Shown: positions 12,431 through 19,684 of the stretch, in pieces
How the letters are laid out: the number at the start of each line of letters is the position of its first letter
Numbering within the stretch: position 1 is the stretch's first letter
IMG/VR virus record: IMGVR_UViG_3300031688_000044
Location: 1-39,588 of that record
Direction: 5' to 3' (one strand)
DNA from: a virus
DNA length: 39,588 nt
The notes under the pieces: generated by a model
Database searches by the model: none
Seen by the model: the letters and a program-made list of their open reading frames with translations, nothing else
What the model was told of the DNA's origin: nothing
Program-made: the position numbers and the translations under genes

Positions 12431-12874
12431 ATGAGGAAACGCAGTCACAAATACAAAATCGGAGACGATGTTCAATTTAGATATATGGATGGTACCATTA
12501 GGTACGGTGAGGTTACTCGCATAGGTTACGCTGGAGATAACTGGGATCATATCCCGACTGACTTCTCTGCAATGATATATACTATTACAGTTATAAATAA
12601 CGGGGATATCCGGGGCTACATGGTGTACCCATGCGTCGGAGAGGCTAGAATAATATCGGCAAATGGCCAATTAATTAAATCGTGTAAGTATGGATCTAAT
12701 TATACAACAGTTAAGGCTAAGCCATCTAAGCGTAAAAAACTCAAAAAGAAACCTTCCGTTAAATCTTCTGCGACAATTGTATTAAAGAAAGCTGTTCCAC
12801 GTAAGCGTAAACAAACTGATTTAGATTTAGCTATTAAGAAACAACAACGTTTTATAGACGGAAAAACAAAATAA
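12431..12874 (+). CDS. Basic-tailed SH3/KOW-like protein, 147 aa
   Basis: The N-terminal half (HKYKIGDDVQFRYMDGTIRYGEVTRIGY) has the pattern of a small SH3-like barrel. From about residue 95 the protein turns into a strongly basic low-complexity tail (KPSKRKKLKKKPSVK; PRKRKQTD), which suggests DNA, RNA or ribosome binding. It is 11 bases downstream of the deoxyribonucleotidase gene and likely co-transcribed with it. Specific function unknown. Confidence 0.7.
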   Translation: MRKRSHKYKIGDDVQFRYMDGTIRYGEVTRIGYAGDNWDHIPTDFSAMIYTITVINNGDIRGYMVYPCVGEARIISANGQLIKSCKYGSNYTTVKAKPSKRKKLKKKPSVKSSATIVLKKAVPRKRKQTDLDLAIKKQQRFIDGKTK

Positions 12875-12875
12875 T

Positions 12876-13109
12876 ATGGGTGCAAACAAACAATATATCA
12901 ATATTGATACAATCAAATGTGCTTGGACAATCAATGGTGCTGAAGGAATATCAAATCTATATACGATGTCTGAAACAATTATAATGTGCGACAATGAATC
13001 TAGGTATATTGGAGAGATCATGGAAAAGCAATTGACCATTGAAGACAAGCGTCATTTGATTCATATATACATTGATGCCTACCTATTTGAAAATAATTCA
13101 ACAAAATAA
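12876..13109 (+). CDS. Hypothetical protein, 77 aa
   Basis: It begins MGANKQYINIDTIKCAW and ends FENNSTK. It starts one base after the previous stop. It is mixed alpha/beta, with a helical end (IEDKRHLIHIYIDAYL). Its stop overlaps the next promoter element. Unknown function. Confidence 0.6.
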   Translation: MGANKQYINIDTIKCAWTINGAEGISNLYTMSETIIMCDNESRYIGEIMEKQLTIEDKRHLIHIYIDAYLFENNSTK

Positions 13110-13161
13110 TGAAAATAAGTTGAAAAACATTTTACCGAGTCAAAAAATATTAATATATTTA
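13109..13161 (+). promoter_or_regulatory. Early promoter, degenerate GTCAA subclass
   Basis: TGAAAATAAG and TTTTACCGAGTCAA precede the core TATATTTA (13154-13161) at the usual spacing (the TTGAAAATAA equivalent starts 44 bp before the core). About 150 bases of leader separate it from the next ATG. Confidence 0.6.
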
Positions 13162-13311
13162 CAACATAATTATTTATTACTAGTTATTATATAATATCTA
13201 TTAATATCCTAATAACATTAATATATCTGAAAATAATATATTAATAAATACAGCTTCGCTGTAATTACAATCAATAATTCAAATTAACAATCAAACCAAA
13301 ACAATTAAACT
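13162..13311 (+). other. AT-rich 150-bp leader with two hairpins
   Basis: There is no gene here. ATTAATATAT (13217-13226) pairs perfectly with ATATATTAAT (13236-13245) over a 9-base loop. TACAGC-TTC-GCTGTA (13249-13263) is a second, tighter hairpin. The stretch is extremely AT-rich. It could be a structured 5' leader of the 98-aa gene, a protein-binding region or an easily melted segment. Other early leaders are only about 25 bases long. Confidence 0.45.
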
Positions 13312-13608
13312 ATGTCAAAGACATTCAAAACCAACGTAGATCATCAGTCAAAATTTAACCCTTCAAAGTATGGTAAAACATGGGCAACAATAGATTTTGA
13401 ACTAGCACATGGACCTAAAGCATTACATCCAATTGCTCCAGCTACTCAACCAATTATTGGTACTCTATTAATTGCAGGCAAACGAGTTGAAATTACGTTT
13501 ACAGAGTCAAATAAGATAATGGAAACATTAATGGATGCTCAGACACAATATAATGTCGCCAAGAGAATGGGACAATTGGAGTCAGGTACTGGAACGTATA
13601 GAGGCTAA
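13312..13608 (+). CDS. Hypothetical protein, 98 aa
   Basis: It begins MSKTFKTNVDHQSKFNPSK and ends GTGTYRG. A basic N-terminus is followed by a beta-rich core (ATQPIIGTLLIAGKRVEITF) and a helical segment (NKIMETLMDAQTQYNVAKRMG). It has an unusually long, hairpin-bearing leader. Unknown function. Confidence 0.7.
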   Translation: MSKTFKTNVDHQSKFNPSKYGKTWATIDFELAHGPKALHPIAPATQPIIGTLLIAGKRVEITFTESNKIMETLMDAQTQYNVAKRMGQLESGTGTYRG

Positions 13609-13611
13609 TAT

Positions 13612-13752
13612 ATGTTTATATTAGGACTAATTGTAGGTGCAACAGTTGTAACCGCAATACATTACGTATTAAATCGACGCATTAAAACTCGATTGGGTGA
13701 TAAATTACTTATTAATGACTTGTTAAGGAAGGAGTTGAATAAGAAGGACTAA
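13612..13752 (+). CDS. Small single-pass membrane protein, 46 aa
   Basis: ATG 13612 to TAA 13750-13752. It begins MFILGLIVGATVVTAIHYVL, a transmembrane segment, followed by a basic helical tail (NRRIKTRLGDKLL) ending KELNKKD. Topology is probably N-out, tail in the cytoplasm. It follows the 98-aa gene by three bases and precedes a strong hairpin. Confidence 0.6.
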   Translation: MFILGLIVGATVVTAIHYVLNRRIKTRLGDKLLINDLLRKELNKKD

Positions 13753-13781
13753 CCCTCCGGTAGAAATAATTTTTGTATGTG

Positions 13782-13813
13782 TATAAGGGCTCAATTTAAT
13801 TTGAGCCCTTATA
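13782..13813 (+). terminator. Strong 13-bp hairpin at the end of the early region
   Basis: AAGGGCTCAA (13785-13794) pairs with TTGAGCCCTT (13801-13810) over a TTTAAT loop, and flanking A/T pairs extend the stem. The downstream strand has only a weak T-run (ATATTTAT), which is itself a late-type promoter box. It marks the boundary between early cassettes and the following genes. Confidence 0.65.
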
Positions 13814-13818
13814 TTTAT
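13810..13818 (+). promoter_or_regulatory. Late-type promoter box TATATTTAT, overlapping the hairpin
   Basis: TATATTTATAATA begins at the last paired bases of the hairpin and lies 64 bases before the ATG at 13874. The promoter and terminator hairpin are therefore merged. Confidence 0.5.
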
Positions 13819-13873
13819 AATAGATCAAGACAACTGGTCTATTAATTTACATTAAACATATTATATCATACAT

Positions 13874-14728
13874 ATGAACAGCGAAGAACAAATAGACGAC
13901 ACTGAATTTATTAATGCGGCATTTGATACAACATATTTACTATTTATTGGTGAAATGAGTATTGAAATGTTGATGAATTCGTCTGAAGTTGAAGTACCAA
14001 CATTATATGATCCATATAGCCTAGACAAATTAGAGTTTGTTGATATATTACGCGATATGTTGGATCATTATGAAGTTACCGAAGAATATGAGCGATGCGC
14101 AAAAATATTCAAACTAATAAATAATGAACCTGAACATGAAGCAATTATCGCTGAATTGGTAATTGACGAACCATATTATGGAACTGAAGATATACCAGAT
14201 ATTCAACCTGATATGCAATCAATTGACCAGCTAATCGCACAAGCTAGCACAATAGATAATAAGCTTAACGATGTTACTGACCTTGAAATATGGAGCATAT
14301 TATCAGATGCTGATAAATCTATATTCAACGGTGATATTGTTGCATTTTGTAAATGGGCAGAATTACTTGATAAAAAAACACGAGATGATTACATCGAACG
14401 ATTATTAGACGATGGACCATTAATACCAGATCAACCTCTATACAATAATATAGAACACGAACAAATTACAGATGATATCATAGACAACTACGCAGATTCA
14501 TCTGAAGAAATTAATTATCATGACAATATTGTAATATCGTATCTTGATAAATATACAATCATAAGTCACACCAATTTGACCAAACTAACTAATTTACAGA
14601 TAAAGTTTGCGCAAAACGGCATAATTGATATGTCGATTAGACAAAAACCAAATCCATCCGGACAAGGTATCATATACAGTTTGATATATGATTCATCACA
14701 AAAACATATCCCCATTAGCTGGAATTGA
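13874..14728 (+). CDS. Large acidic protein, 284 aa, unknown
   Basis: It begins MNSEEQIDDTEFINAAF and ends KHIPISWN. It is strongly acidic (many Asp/Glu, few Lys/Arg in the first 200 residues), mostly helical, with no membrane segment. Highly acidic phage proteins often mimic DNA or bind basic host proteins, but this is only a possibility here. The C-terminal 60 residues are less acidic and beta-rich. A late-type box precedes it. No family recognised. Confidence 0.75.
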   Translation: MNSEEQIDDTEFINAAFDTTYLLFIGEMSIEMLMNSSEVEVPTLYDPYSLDKLEFVDILRDMLDHYEVTEEYERCAKIFKLINNEPEHEAIIAELVIDEPYYGTEDIPDIQPDMQSIDQLIAQASTIDNKLNDVTDLEIWSILSDADKSIFNGDIVAFCKWAELLDKKTRDDYIERLLDDGPLIPDQPLYNNIEHEQITDDIIDNYADSSEEINYHDNIVISYLDKYTIISHTNLTKLTNLQIKFAQNGIIDMSIRQKPNPSGQGIIYSLIYDSSQKHIPISWN

Positions 14729-14853
14729 AAACTCCTAGGGAAATTGTAGGTAAAGTATCATCTGCATCCCGAAATGTGGCTTACAGCAAAATTTGTGATC
14801 AATGGGAACAATTCGGAACATGGATCAGCTTCATTGTTAATCAATGGCTGTAG
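14725..14853 (+). CDS. Possible small protein or remnant, 42 aa, TTG start
   Basis: The TTG at 14725 overlaps the previous stop (TTGA) and an open frame runs to TAG 14851-14853. It begins MKTPREIVGKVSSASRNV and contains YSKICDQWEQFGTW. This resembles the region in some phage HNH/AP2-type homing endonucleases where a Cys-x-x-Trp motif precedes the catalytic part. It may be a truncated remnant of such a gene or a chance frame. Its stop lies inside the next hairpin. Confidence 0.3.
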   Translation: MKTPREIVGKVSSASRNVAYSKICDQWEQFGTWISFIVNQWL

Positions 14854-14882
14854 TGAAATTAAATATAACTAATAATTTCACT
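14852..14882 (+). terminator. 10-bp hairpin before a late-type promoter box
   Basis: AGTGAAATTA (14852-14861) pairs perfectly with TAATTTCACT (14873-14882). TATATTTA follows directly, the same hairpin-then-box arrangement as at 13782. There is no true T-run, so termination is uncertain. Confidence 0.45.
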
Positions 14883-14889
14883 ATATTTA
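14882..14889 (+). promoter_or_regulatory. Late-type promoter box TATATTTA
   Basis: TATATTTAAAATAAAATAA starts at the 3' end of the hairpin, 35 bases before the ATG at 14917. No early upstream elements are present. Confidence 0.5.
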
Positions 14890-14916
14890 AAATAAAATAA
14901 ACAATAGGAAATAGTT

Positions 14917-15444
14917 ATGGCAAACGAAGAAAATACATACGATTCATATTACAAGCCTGGTACCAGATGGAACGAAAGTCCGGATAGATTATACAAATAT
15001 ATGGAATGTAAACTATGTGGCGGATATGACAGAGTTGGAGAGAACGCAACTGCAGTAACATGCCAACATTGTGTCGCTGATATGGTTGATCCACCAGAAA
15101 CATCTCAACATAAACGTCAAGAAGATAAAAAACCTGCTGGATGGCACTGGATGGCGGTTTACGTTCACGGTGATGGTACAGTTTATCATAAGGGAACTGA
15201 ACAACCTGATCTTAAGGGTACACTTGATAAAACAGTCATAGCGCCAAAAGTTAGGTTATCCAAGAAAGAAAAGGACAGATACAAATATGAGGCTGCCCTA
15301 AAAATAAGCAAGTTAAAGAAAAAACTGGCAACACTTCGTTGGAAAAAAGATAAGAAAATAGTTCAAGCAGAAATAAAATATTTTTCTAGAATAGCCGTTG
15401 GAAAATTCCCAGAAGGATTCAAAGAAAAACTTTTTGCTGAATAA
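14917..15444 (+). CDS. Zinc-finger phage protein, 175 aa
   Basis: Two Cys pairs, CKLC (Cys31, Cys34) and CQHC (Cys49, Cys52), form a zinc-binding knuckle of the kind seen in conserved hypothetical proteins of T4-like phages (an RVGENATAVTCxxCVxDMV-like segment). A middle part (WMAVYVHGDGTVYHKGTEQ) is beta-like. The C-terminal third is a basic helix rich in Lys (KISKLKKKLATLRWKKDKK). Probably nucleic-acid or ribosome associated. The exact role is unknown. Confidence 0.75.
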   Translation: MANEENTYDSYYKPGTRWNESPDRLYKYMECKLCGGYDRVGENATAVTCQHCVADMVDPPETSQHKRQEDKKPAGWHWMAVYVHGDGTVYHKGTEQPDLKGTLDKTVIAPKVRLSKKEKDRYKYEAALKISKLKKKLATLRWKKDKKIVQAEIKYFSRIAVGKFPEGFKEKLFAE

Positions 15445-15476
15445 TTTTTTTATGTCAATTTTTTTTCTTATATTTA
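15445..15476 (+). promoter_or_regulatory. Early-type promoter, T-rich variant
   Basis: TTTTTTTATGTCAA is followed by a T-run and the core TTATATTTA at 15468-15476, 32 bases before the ATG at 15508. It lacks the TTGAAAATAA block. Confidence 0.6.
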
Positions 15477-15507
15477 GCTATAACAAAAAATACAACGAGG
15501 AAAATTG

Positions 15508-15726
15508 ATGGAATATGATAAATTAGTATATGTACGTGGTTCATTATCAAAGGAAGCGCAACGAATTGAATTTGCGGTAAGTAACGACTTATCAATAACT
15601 GAATTCAAGCGAACCTGTAAACGACTGGCATATGCTTTAGGCTATAGTACATCATTGGTCGATACTCATTTCGGAAACGATACTGAAAAAGGCAACATCA
15701 AGCAATTACAAATTTTATTCGATTAA
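15508..15726 (+). CDS. Hypothetical protein, 72 aa
   Basis: I chose ATG 15508. A TTG just before it (15505) is also in frame. It begins MEYDKLVYVRGSLSKEAQ and ends KQLQILFD, with a purine-rich ACGAGGAAAA upstream. It is mixed alpha/beta with a helical middle (SITEFKRTCKRLAYALGYS). First of an operon that continues to the sigma factor. Unknown function. Confidence 0.65.
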   Translation: MEYDKLVYVRGSLSKEAQRIEFAVSNDLSITEFKRTCKRLAYALGYSTSLVDTHFGNDTEKGNIKQLQILFD

Positions 15727-15727
15727 T

Positions 15728-16174
15728 ATGAAAAAATTATTGTTTATCTTTCCATTATTTGCATTTACTTATCCAACCGCTGATATTGAAATTGTTCCGA
15801 TTAAATTAGAACAGATTCATATAACAGTGGTTGAACTTGACATTCCAAGTTTAGCTAATGCAATAATATTCGTAGAATCTTCAAATAATGATTCTGCATA
15901 TTGTAAAGTAGAAGACGCTGTAGGTTGTATGCAAATTAGGCGAACAATGGTAAGAGATATCAATAGGATATTAAAGACTCAGCGCAAGCAACACAGATAC
16001 AAATATAAAGACAGATGGAATAGATTAAAATCAATTGAAATGTTTAACATATACATTGAGCATTATGGTTTAGATACATCTGAAGAAATTGCTAGAGCCT
16101 GGAATGGTGGTCCGAGAGGATATAAGAAAAGCGCAACAATCAAATATTGGAATAAAGTAAAAAAATGGTTATGA
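15728..16174 (+). CDS. Secreted lytic transglycosylase (SLT-type), 148 aa
   Basis: An N-terminal hydrophobic segment (MKKLLFIFPLFAFTYP) is a signal peptide or anchor. The catalytic core shows IIFVESSNNDSA with the probable catalytic Glu50, then VGCMQI (66-70) matching the GxMQI motif, and ARAWNGGPRGY (122-132) matching the AYNxGP-type motif. Such enzymes cut the MurNAc-GlcNAc bond of peptidoglycan. Export by signal peptide would let it act in the periplasm, either in lysis or in particle entry. It ends overlapping the HD gene (ATGA). The small size fits a phage enzyme. Confidence 0.82.
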   Translation: MKKLLFIFPLFAFTYPTADIEIVPIKLEQIHITVVELDIPSLANAIIFVESSNNDSAYCKVEDAVGCMQIRRTMVRDINRILKTQRKQHRYKYKDRWNRLKSIEMFNIYIEHYGLDTSEEIARAWNGGPRGYKKSATIKYWNKVKKWL

Positions 16175-16956
16175 AGACAAACGAAGAAAACTTATTAGAA
16201 AATTGGAACAGACTAATGACAGTTATAGATACTGAATTTAGTGGTACAAGGCGAGATAATATCAAGCACATGTATGAAACATTAGAAGAGCGAATGATTG
16301 CTGCTCCTGCATCAGGAATAGAACATTATCATAATTGCTTTGCTGGTGGATATGTAGATCATGTATTACGGGTATTAAATTGTTCTATTAAATTACATGG
16401 TGCATGGAGTAGTATGGGTGCAAATGTTACTGGTTATAGTCGCGAAGAACTATTATTTGCAGCATTGAATCATGATTTAGGAAAGGTCGGAGATTTACTT
16501 AATGATTACTATGTACCAAATCCATCAGATTGGCACAGAAAAAATCAAGGTAAAATATATGACATCAATCCTGAAATCCAGAATATGTCAGTACCACATA
16601 GAAGTTTATGGTTATTACAGAACTTCAATATCAAATACTCTCAAAATGAAATGATTGCAATAATGATACACGATGGAATGTATGACGATGGAAACGTTTC
16701 ATACTTTAAATCATATGACAAGCATAGAAAAATGCACAACCATATGCCATTATTATTACATCATGCTGACCATATGGCTAGCCAAATTGAATACGAACAT
16801 TGGAAATCTAATCAGGGTGTTACAGCAAGTATGACAAATACACAAAAGTCAGCAGTAGCAGCCACAGCTCATAAACCTAAGAAGGTTACTGGAAAAGTAT
16901 CTACATCAGAATCGGATGCACAGGAACTGTTTAAGGGGTTATTCGGAGACTCATAA
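16171..16956 (+). CDS. HD-domain phosphohydrolase, 261 aa
   Basis: I chose ATG 16171, overlapping the previous stop (ATGA). ATG 16165 is also in frame. HD-superfamily metal ligands are visible: His64 (YVDHVLRV), His101-Asp102 (LNHDLGKVGD), then IMIHDGMY and LLLHHADHMAS. The C-terminal 60 residues are Ser/Thr/Lys-rich, ending SESDAQELFKGLFGDS, and are probably a flexible tail. HD enzymes cleave nucleotides, cyclic nucleotides or (p)ppGpp-like signals. The phage substrate is unknown. It lies in the operon leading to the late sigma. Confidence 0.82.
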   Translation: MKTNEENLLENWNRLMTVIDTEFSGTRRDNIKHMYETLEERMIAAPASGIEHYHNCFAGGYVDHVLRVLNCSIKLHGAWSSMGANVTGYSREELLFAALNHDLGKVGDLLNDYYVPNPSDWHRKNQGKIYDINPEIQNMSVPHRSLWLLQNFNIKYSQNEMIAIMIHDGMYDDGNVSYFKSYDKHRKMHNHMPLLLHHADHMASQIEYEHWKSNQGVTASMTNTQKSAVAATAHKPKKVTGKVSTSESDAQELFKGLFGDS

Positions 16957-17225
16957 TGGAATATATGTTATGTACCATTATACTAATACTTACATTAGTT
17001 GTTATAAACCTAATTCGAAAGTTTGACCAATCACAAGATACGGTTGAACAAATTGAACTTGAACAAAAATCTATTTTATTAAACTTAAATAATACGTTTG
17101 ATAATCTAAGAGAAATTGATTCAAAGGGTGGATTCGCTAGTGATGATGAGGTAGGACAAATATTTGATGCAATTAAAGATGAAATTAATGGCTTAGAGGC
17201 AATATATGGAAGTAATGATGAGTAA
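16956..17225 (+). CDS. N-terminal-anchored membrane protein, 89 aa
   Basis: The ATG shares a base with the previous stop. It begins MEYMLCTIILILTLVVINLI, a transmembrane segment, followed by a charged helical region (FDQSQDTVEQIELEQKS) and an acidic tail ending GSNDE. Its last bases overlap the start of the sigma factor, implying coupled translation. Function unknown. Confidence 0.65.
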   Translation: MEYMLCTIILILTLVVINLIRKFDQSQDTVEQIELEQKSILLNLNNTFDNLREIDSKGGFASDDEVGQIFDAIKDEINGLEAIYGSNDE

Positions 17226-17988
17226 GAGTCCAGTCGATATATTTTATGACAATTTACCAATGTACGAAGAAGAATTGGAGATATTATTAAATCCAAACGT
17301 TGTTCGTAGAGGTAGAAAGCGTAAAAATAAAATGTATTTTACGCCAATAACTGAAAAAGCAATTATCGCATATAATATTGAACCATCAAAAATTAAACGT
17401 GACAGATTATATAACGCACACATACATTATTCAATGTGGAAGTTAACGCAAAATATAATTAATAGGTTTAGATTTCCATATATGGATGGAACAACTGAAG
17501 ATAAGCAATATGAAGTTATGGGATTTGTTTTACAAAAATTGAATAAATTTACAGCTGAAAAAGGTAAAGCATTTTCATATTTTAGTATTGTTGCAAAAAA
17601 TTATTGCATTCAAACAAATAATAAAGCATACGCTAGATTGAAAACTAAAGATGATGTATTATCTATAGATAAAAATAGAAATATTGTTAATGAAGTTGGA
17701 AATACTGAACGATTGGCTGCAATAAAAGAATTTATGGATACGTTTATAGATTATTATGAACGAAAAGTTGAAACAATATTTACTAAACAGTATGAGCGTA
17801 GAATAGCATATGCAATATTGGAATTGTTTAAACAACGTGAAAACATTGAAAAATATAATAAGAAAGCGCTATATTTGTTAATACGTGAAATGACAAATGA
17901 ACGCACACAAGATATATCTAAGGTTGTTAACATCATAAAGAAAGAATATATTGAAAAATACAATATGTATGAAGACAAACTTAGTTAA
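17218..17988 (+). CDS. Late-transcription sigma factor, T4 gp55-like
   Basis: The start is one of three in-frame ATGs (17206, 17215, 17218). I take 17218 (MSKSPVDIFYDNL). The N-terminal part holds FTPITEKAIIAYN and YNAHIHYSMWKLTQNIINRF, as in gp55-type factors. The core has KFTAEKGKAFSYFSIVAKNY, matching sigma region 2 (the -10 recognition part). No sigma region 4 is evident, as in T4 gp55, which reads late promoters lacking a -35 box. The 256 residues exceed T4 gp55 (185). The late genes here are preceded by a box without upstream elements, consistent with this factor's type. Confidence 0.83.
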   Translation: MSKSPVDIFYDNLPMYEEELEILLNPNVVRRGRKRKNKMYFTPITEKAIIAYNIEPSKIKRDRLYNAHIHYSMWKLTQNIINRFRFPYMDGTTEDKQYEVMGFVLQKLNKFTAEKGKAFSYFSIVAKNYCIQTNNKAYARLKTKDDVLSIDKNRNIVNEVGNTERLAAIKEFMDTFIDYYERKVETIFTKQYERRIAYAILELFKQRENIEKYNKKALYLLIREMTNERTQDISKVVNIIKKEYIEKYNMYEDKLS

Positions 17989-18018
17989 AACATTGTTATG
18001 TAACATATAACGATCATA

Positions 18019-18030
18019 GGCAATATTGCC
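18019..18030 (+). promoter_or_regulatory. Perfect 12-bp palindrome GGCAATATTGCC, possible operator
   Basis: GGCAATATTGCC lies between the sigma gene and the 79-aa membrane gene, with a Shine-Dalgarno-like AAGGAG at about 18043. No obvious hairpin loop exists, so it would be a protein-binding site rather than an RNA stem. Confidence 0.4.
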
Positions 18031-18056
18031 AACAATAAATACAAGGAGAATATAAT

Positions 18057-18296
18057 ATGGATTACGTTTTTAAGTACGCAGAAGGATTTTTATCTGGATT
18101 ATTCGGATTACTTATGTCAATTTTACCAATTGCAATTTTATTTCAGGTTTTAACCGGAGGAGTTGTTTTTGGGATGGATGTTATTGGAAACATTAGCACA
18201 ATCATTAGTTACATTGGTAATGGCGGATTTGTCGGCTTAGTAACACTAGTTGTTGTTATGTCGTTCTTTGCTAACCCAAAGAAGACTAAAAAATAG
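18057..18296 (+). CDS. Hydrophobic membrane protein, 79 aa (holin candidate)
   Basis: It begins MDYVFKYAEGFLSGLFG. Two long hydrophobic segments at about 10-42 and 48-71 are followed by a basic tail (ANPKKTKK). This short two-helix layout with a charged C-terminus fits holin-like phage proteins, and a transglycosylase lies upstream in the same region. The assignment rests on topology only. It has a clear AAGGAG ribosome site, unusual for this genome, suggesting high expression. It is closed by a strong terminator. Confidence 0.6.
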   Translation: MDYVFKYAEGFLSGLFGLLMSILPIAILFQVLTGGVVFGMDVIGNISTIISYIGNGGFVGLVTLVVVMSFFANPKKTKK

Positions 18297-18324
18297 ATTA
18301 CATACCAACATATTGTTGATAATT

Positions 18325-18353
18325 AACCCCAATCTTTTGATTGGGGTTTTTTT
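18325..18353 (+). terminator. Rho-independent terminator
   Basis: CCCCAATC-TTTT-GATTGGGG (18327-18346), extended by AA/TT, is followed by a run of seven Ts (18347-18353). This is the clearest intrinsic terminator in the window. It ends the lysis/sigma operon just before the baseplate cluster. Confidence 0.93.
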
Positions 18354-18359
18354 GTTTCA

Positions 18360-18368
18360 TATATTTAT
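18360..18368 (+). promoter_or_regulatory. Late-type promoter box TATATTTAT
   Basis: TATATTTAT lies directly after the terminator and 30 bases before the ATG at 18390. It has no early elements upstream. It starts the baseplate cluster. Confidence 0.65.
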
Positions 18369-18389
18369 ATTAAACAAAGGAACAGTACA

Positions 18390-18725
18390 ATGGAACAAGG
18401 TGATGACATATTCGAGGGTAAGACATTTTCCGGATTAATGAAGAATATATATGATAATTCGATCCGAAAAGAAGCCCAAATAGCTGAACTAATTAAGCAA
18501 TTGCAACCAATGATTAAGAACATCGGAGATGCAACAATATTAGTGCCAATAATAAAAGACTACTTAGATGTAGCAGTTAAAAATGACGACCATTTGATTA
18601 AGATGGCAGCAATAGTTCAACGTGCAGAAGGCAGATCATCGTCGAATGCTAGTGGTGGAACATTATTGACGCCTGAAGAAAAGAAACAACTATTAGATGC
18701 AGCAGCTGAAATGGAAGACAAATAA
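18390..18725 (+). CDS. Hypothetical baseplate-cluster protein, 111 aa
   Basis: It begins MEQGDDIFEGKTFSGLM and ends DAAAEMEDK. It is helical throughout (YDNSIRKEAQIAELIKQL; ATILVPIIKDYLDVAVKN), with a Ser/Gly-rich linker before a C-terminal helix. Small proteins with this layout occur next to baseplate genes in environmental T4-like phages. The role is unknown. It overlaps the spike gene by one base. Confidence 0.7.
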   Translation: MEQGDDIFEGKTFSGLMKNIYDNSIRKEAQIAELIKQLQPMIKNIGDATILVPIIKDYLDVAVKNDDHLIKMAAIVQRAEGRSSSNASGGTLLTPEEKKQLLDAAAEMEDK

Positions 18726-19624
18726 TGGCTGGAGTAGTTTGGAACGATAATACGCTACATGATGGATATTCATCATCAAAAACATCAAGTAAGCAGCCGA
18801 ATGGATATTCATTGGGAATTGTCGCATCACAAGCCACTGATGGAATTGGTAGTGTAACATGTAAACTATTGCGTCAATCTGGCGAAATACAAACAATAGT
18901 AGCTCATCCAATCGACGCAAACAGTTTCACAATGCCATTAATAAATGAATCAGTATTTTTATTCAACAGTTCACACGATTCAGACTGGTACTATACTGGC
19001 ATCCTCAACAACACATCAAACATCGGATATATGTTAAATGATAAAATAACAATATTAGATGACGGTGAACCACCAGAAGAAACAATCAAGAAGCAACCAA
19101 CTGACAGGAATATAATTACTCCTGGTCAAACAATATTACAAAGCCGATATGGTTCATCTATATTAATGGGAGCCAAACATGACGCAATACAGTCGGATTG
19201 GTCATTAGATGGCGAAGATGGAGAACCGATAATCATTATTAGAAATGGTAAATCAACTTCCCCAACAATCAAAGATGACAGCGCTCAAATTGTACTGACG
19301 TCTGATCAATCCATCCCAACATCGGCCAAAGCCCCACTCACATTTGAACGACCTGACCAATACGTCGGTAGTCAAGCTATAATCGAAGCTGATAGAATAG
19401 TATTCCATGCTAAAGCAGATAGTTTAGTTTTGTCTGCTGTAGATAATGTTGGAATATCAACAAATAGCTGGGCAGTTGATGTCGAAGTCCTCATGACACA
19501 AATCGAAGCGTTGACAAAGGCTATGATGGCGTTAACGATTCCAACTAGTCTTGGTCCTGGAATGCCAATAAATATAGCTGATTTTTCCAAAGTACTGATT
19601 GAGCTAAACAAGATGAAACAATAA
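18725..19624 (+). CDS. Baseplate central spike protein, gp5-like OB-fold type
   Basis: The N-terminal part (PNGYSLGIVASQATDGIGSVTCKLLRQSG, then ANSFTMPLINESVFLFNS) reads as the OB-fold barrel of gp5/VgrG-type spike proteins. The middle (PGQTILQSRYGSSILMGAK; SAQIVLTSDQSIP) and the C-terminal part (ADRIVFHAKADSLVLSA) look like a repetitive beta structure, as in spike stems. No lysozyme domain is seen, unlike T4 gp5. At 299 residues it is shorter than T4 gp5. Its place directly before gp25 and gp6 fits a spike or hub role. Confidence 0.65.
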   Translation: MAGVVWNDNTLHDGYSSSKTSSKQPNGYSLGIVASQATDGIGSVTCKLLRQSGEIQTIVAHPIDANSFTMPLINESVFLFNSSHDSDWYYTGILNNTSNIGYMLNDKITILDDGEPPEETIKKQPTDRNIITPGQTILQSRYGSSILMGAKHDAIQSDWSLDGEDGEPIIIIRNGKSTSPTIKDDSAQIVLTSDQSIPTSAKAPLTFERPDQYVGSQAIIEADRIVFHAKADSLVLSAVDNVGISTNSWAVDVEVLMTQIEALTKAMMALTIPTSLGPGMPINIADFSKVLIELNKMKQ

Positions 19625-19655
19625 TATTGCAAACAGCTTAAAACCAATCCTATTA

Positions 19656-19664
19656 GATATTTAT
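19656..19664 (+). promoter_or_regulatory. Late-type promoter box GATATTTAT
   Basis: GATATTTATAATAAA lies 29 bases before ATG 19685, with a GGAG ribosome site in between. It differs from TATATTTAT at the first base only. Confidence 0.5.
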
Positions 19665-19684
19665 AATAAACATAGGAGTGAGCA

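Noticed and set aside
14917-15444. Zinc-finger protein as a transposase or IS element
   Set aside because: There are no inverted repeats, catalytic DDE or HUH motif, or target duplications. The Cys pairs match a phage hypothetical family instead.
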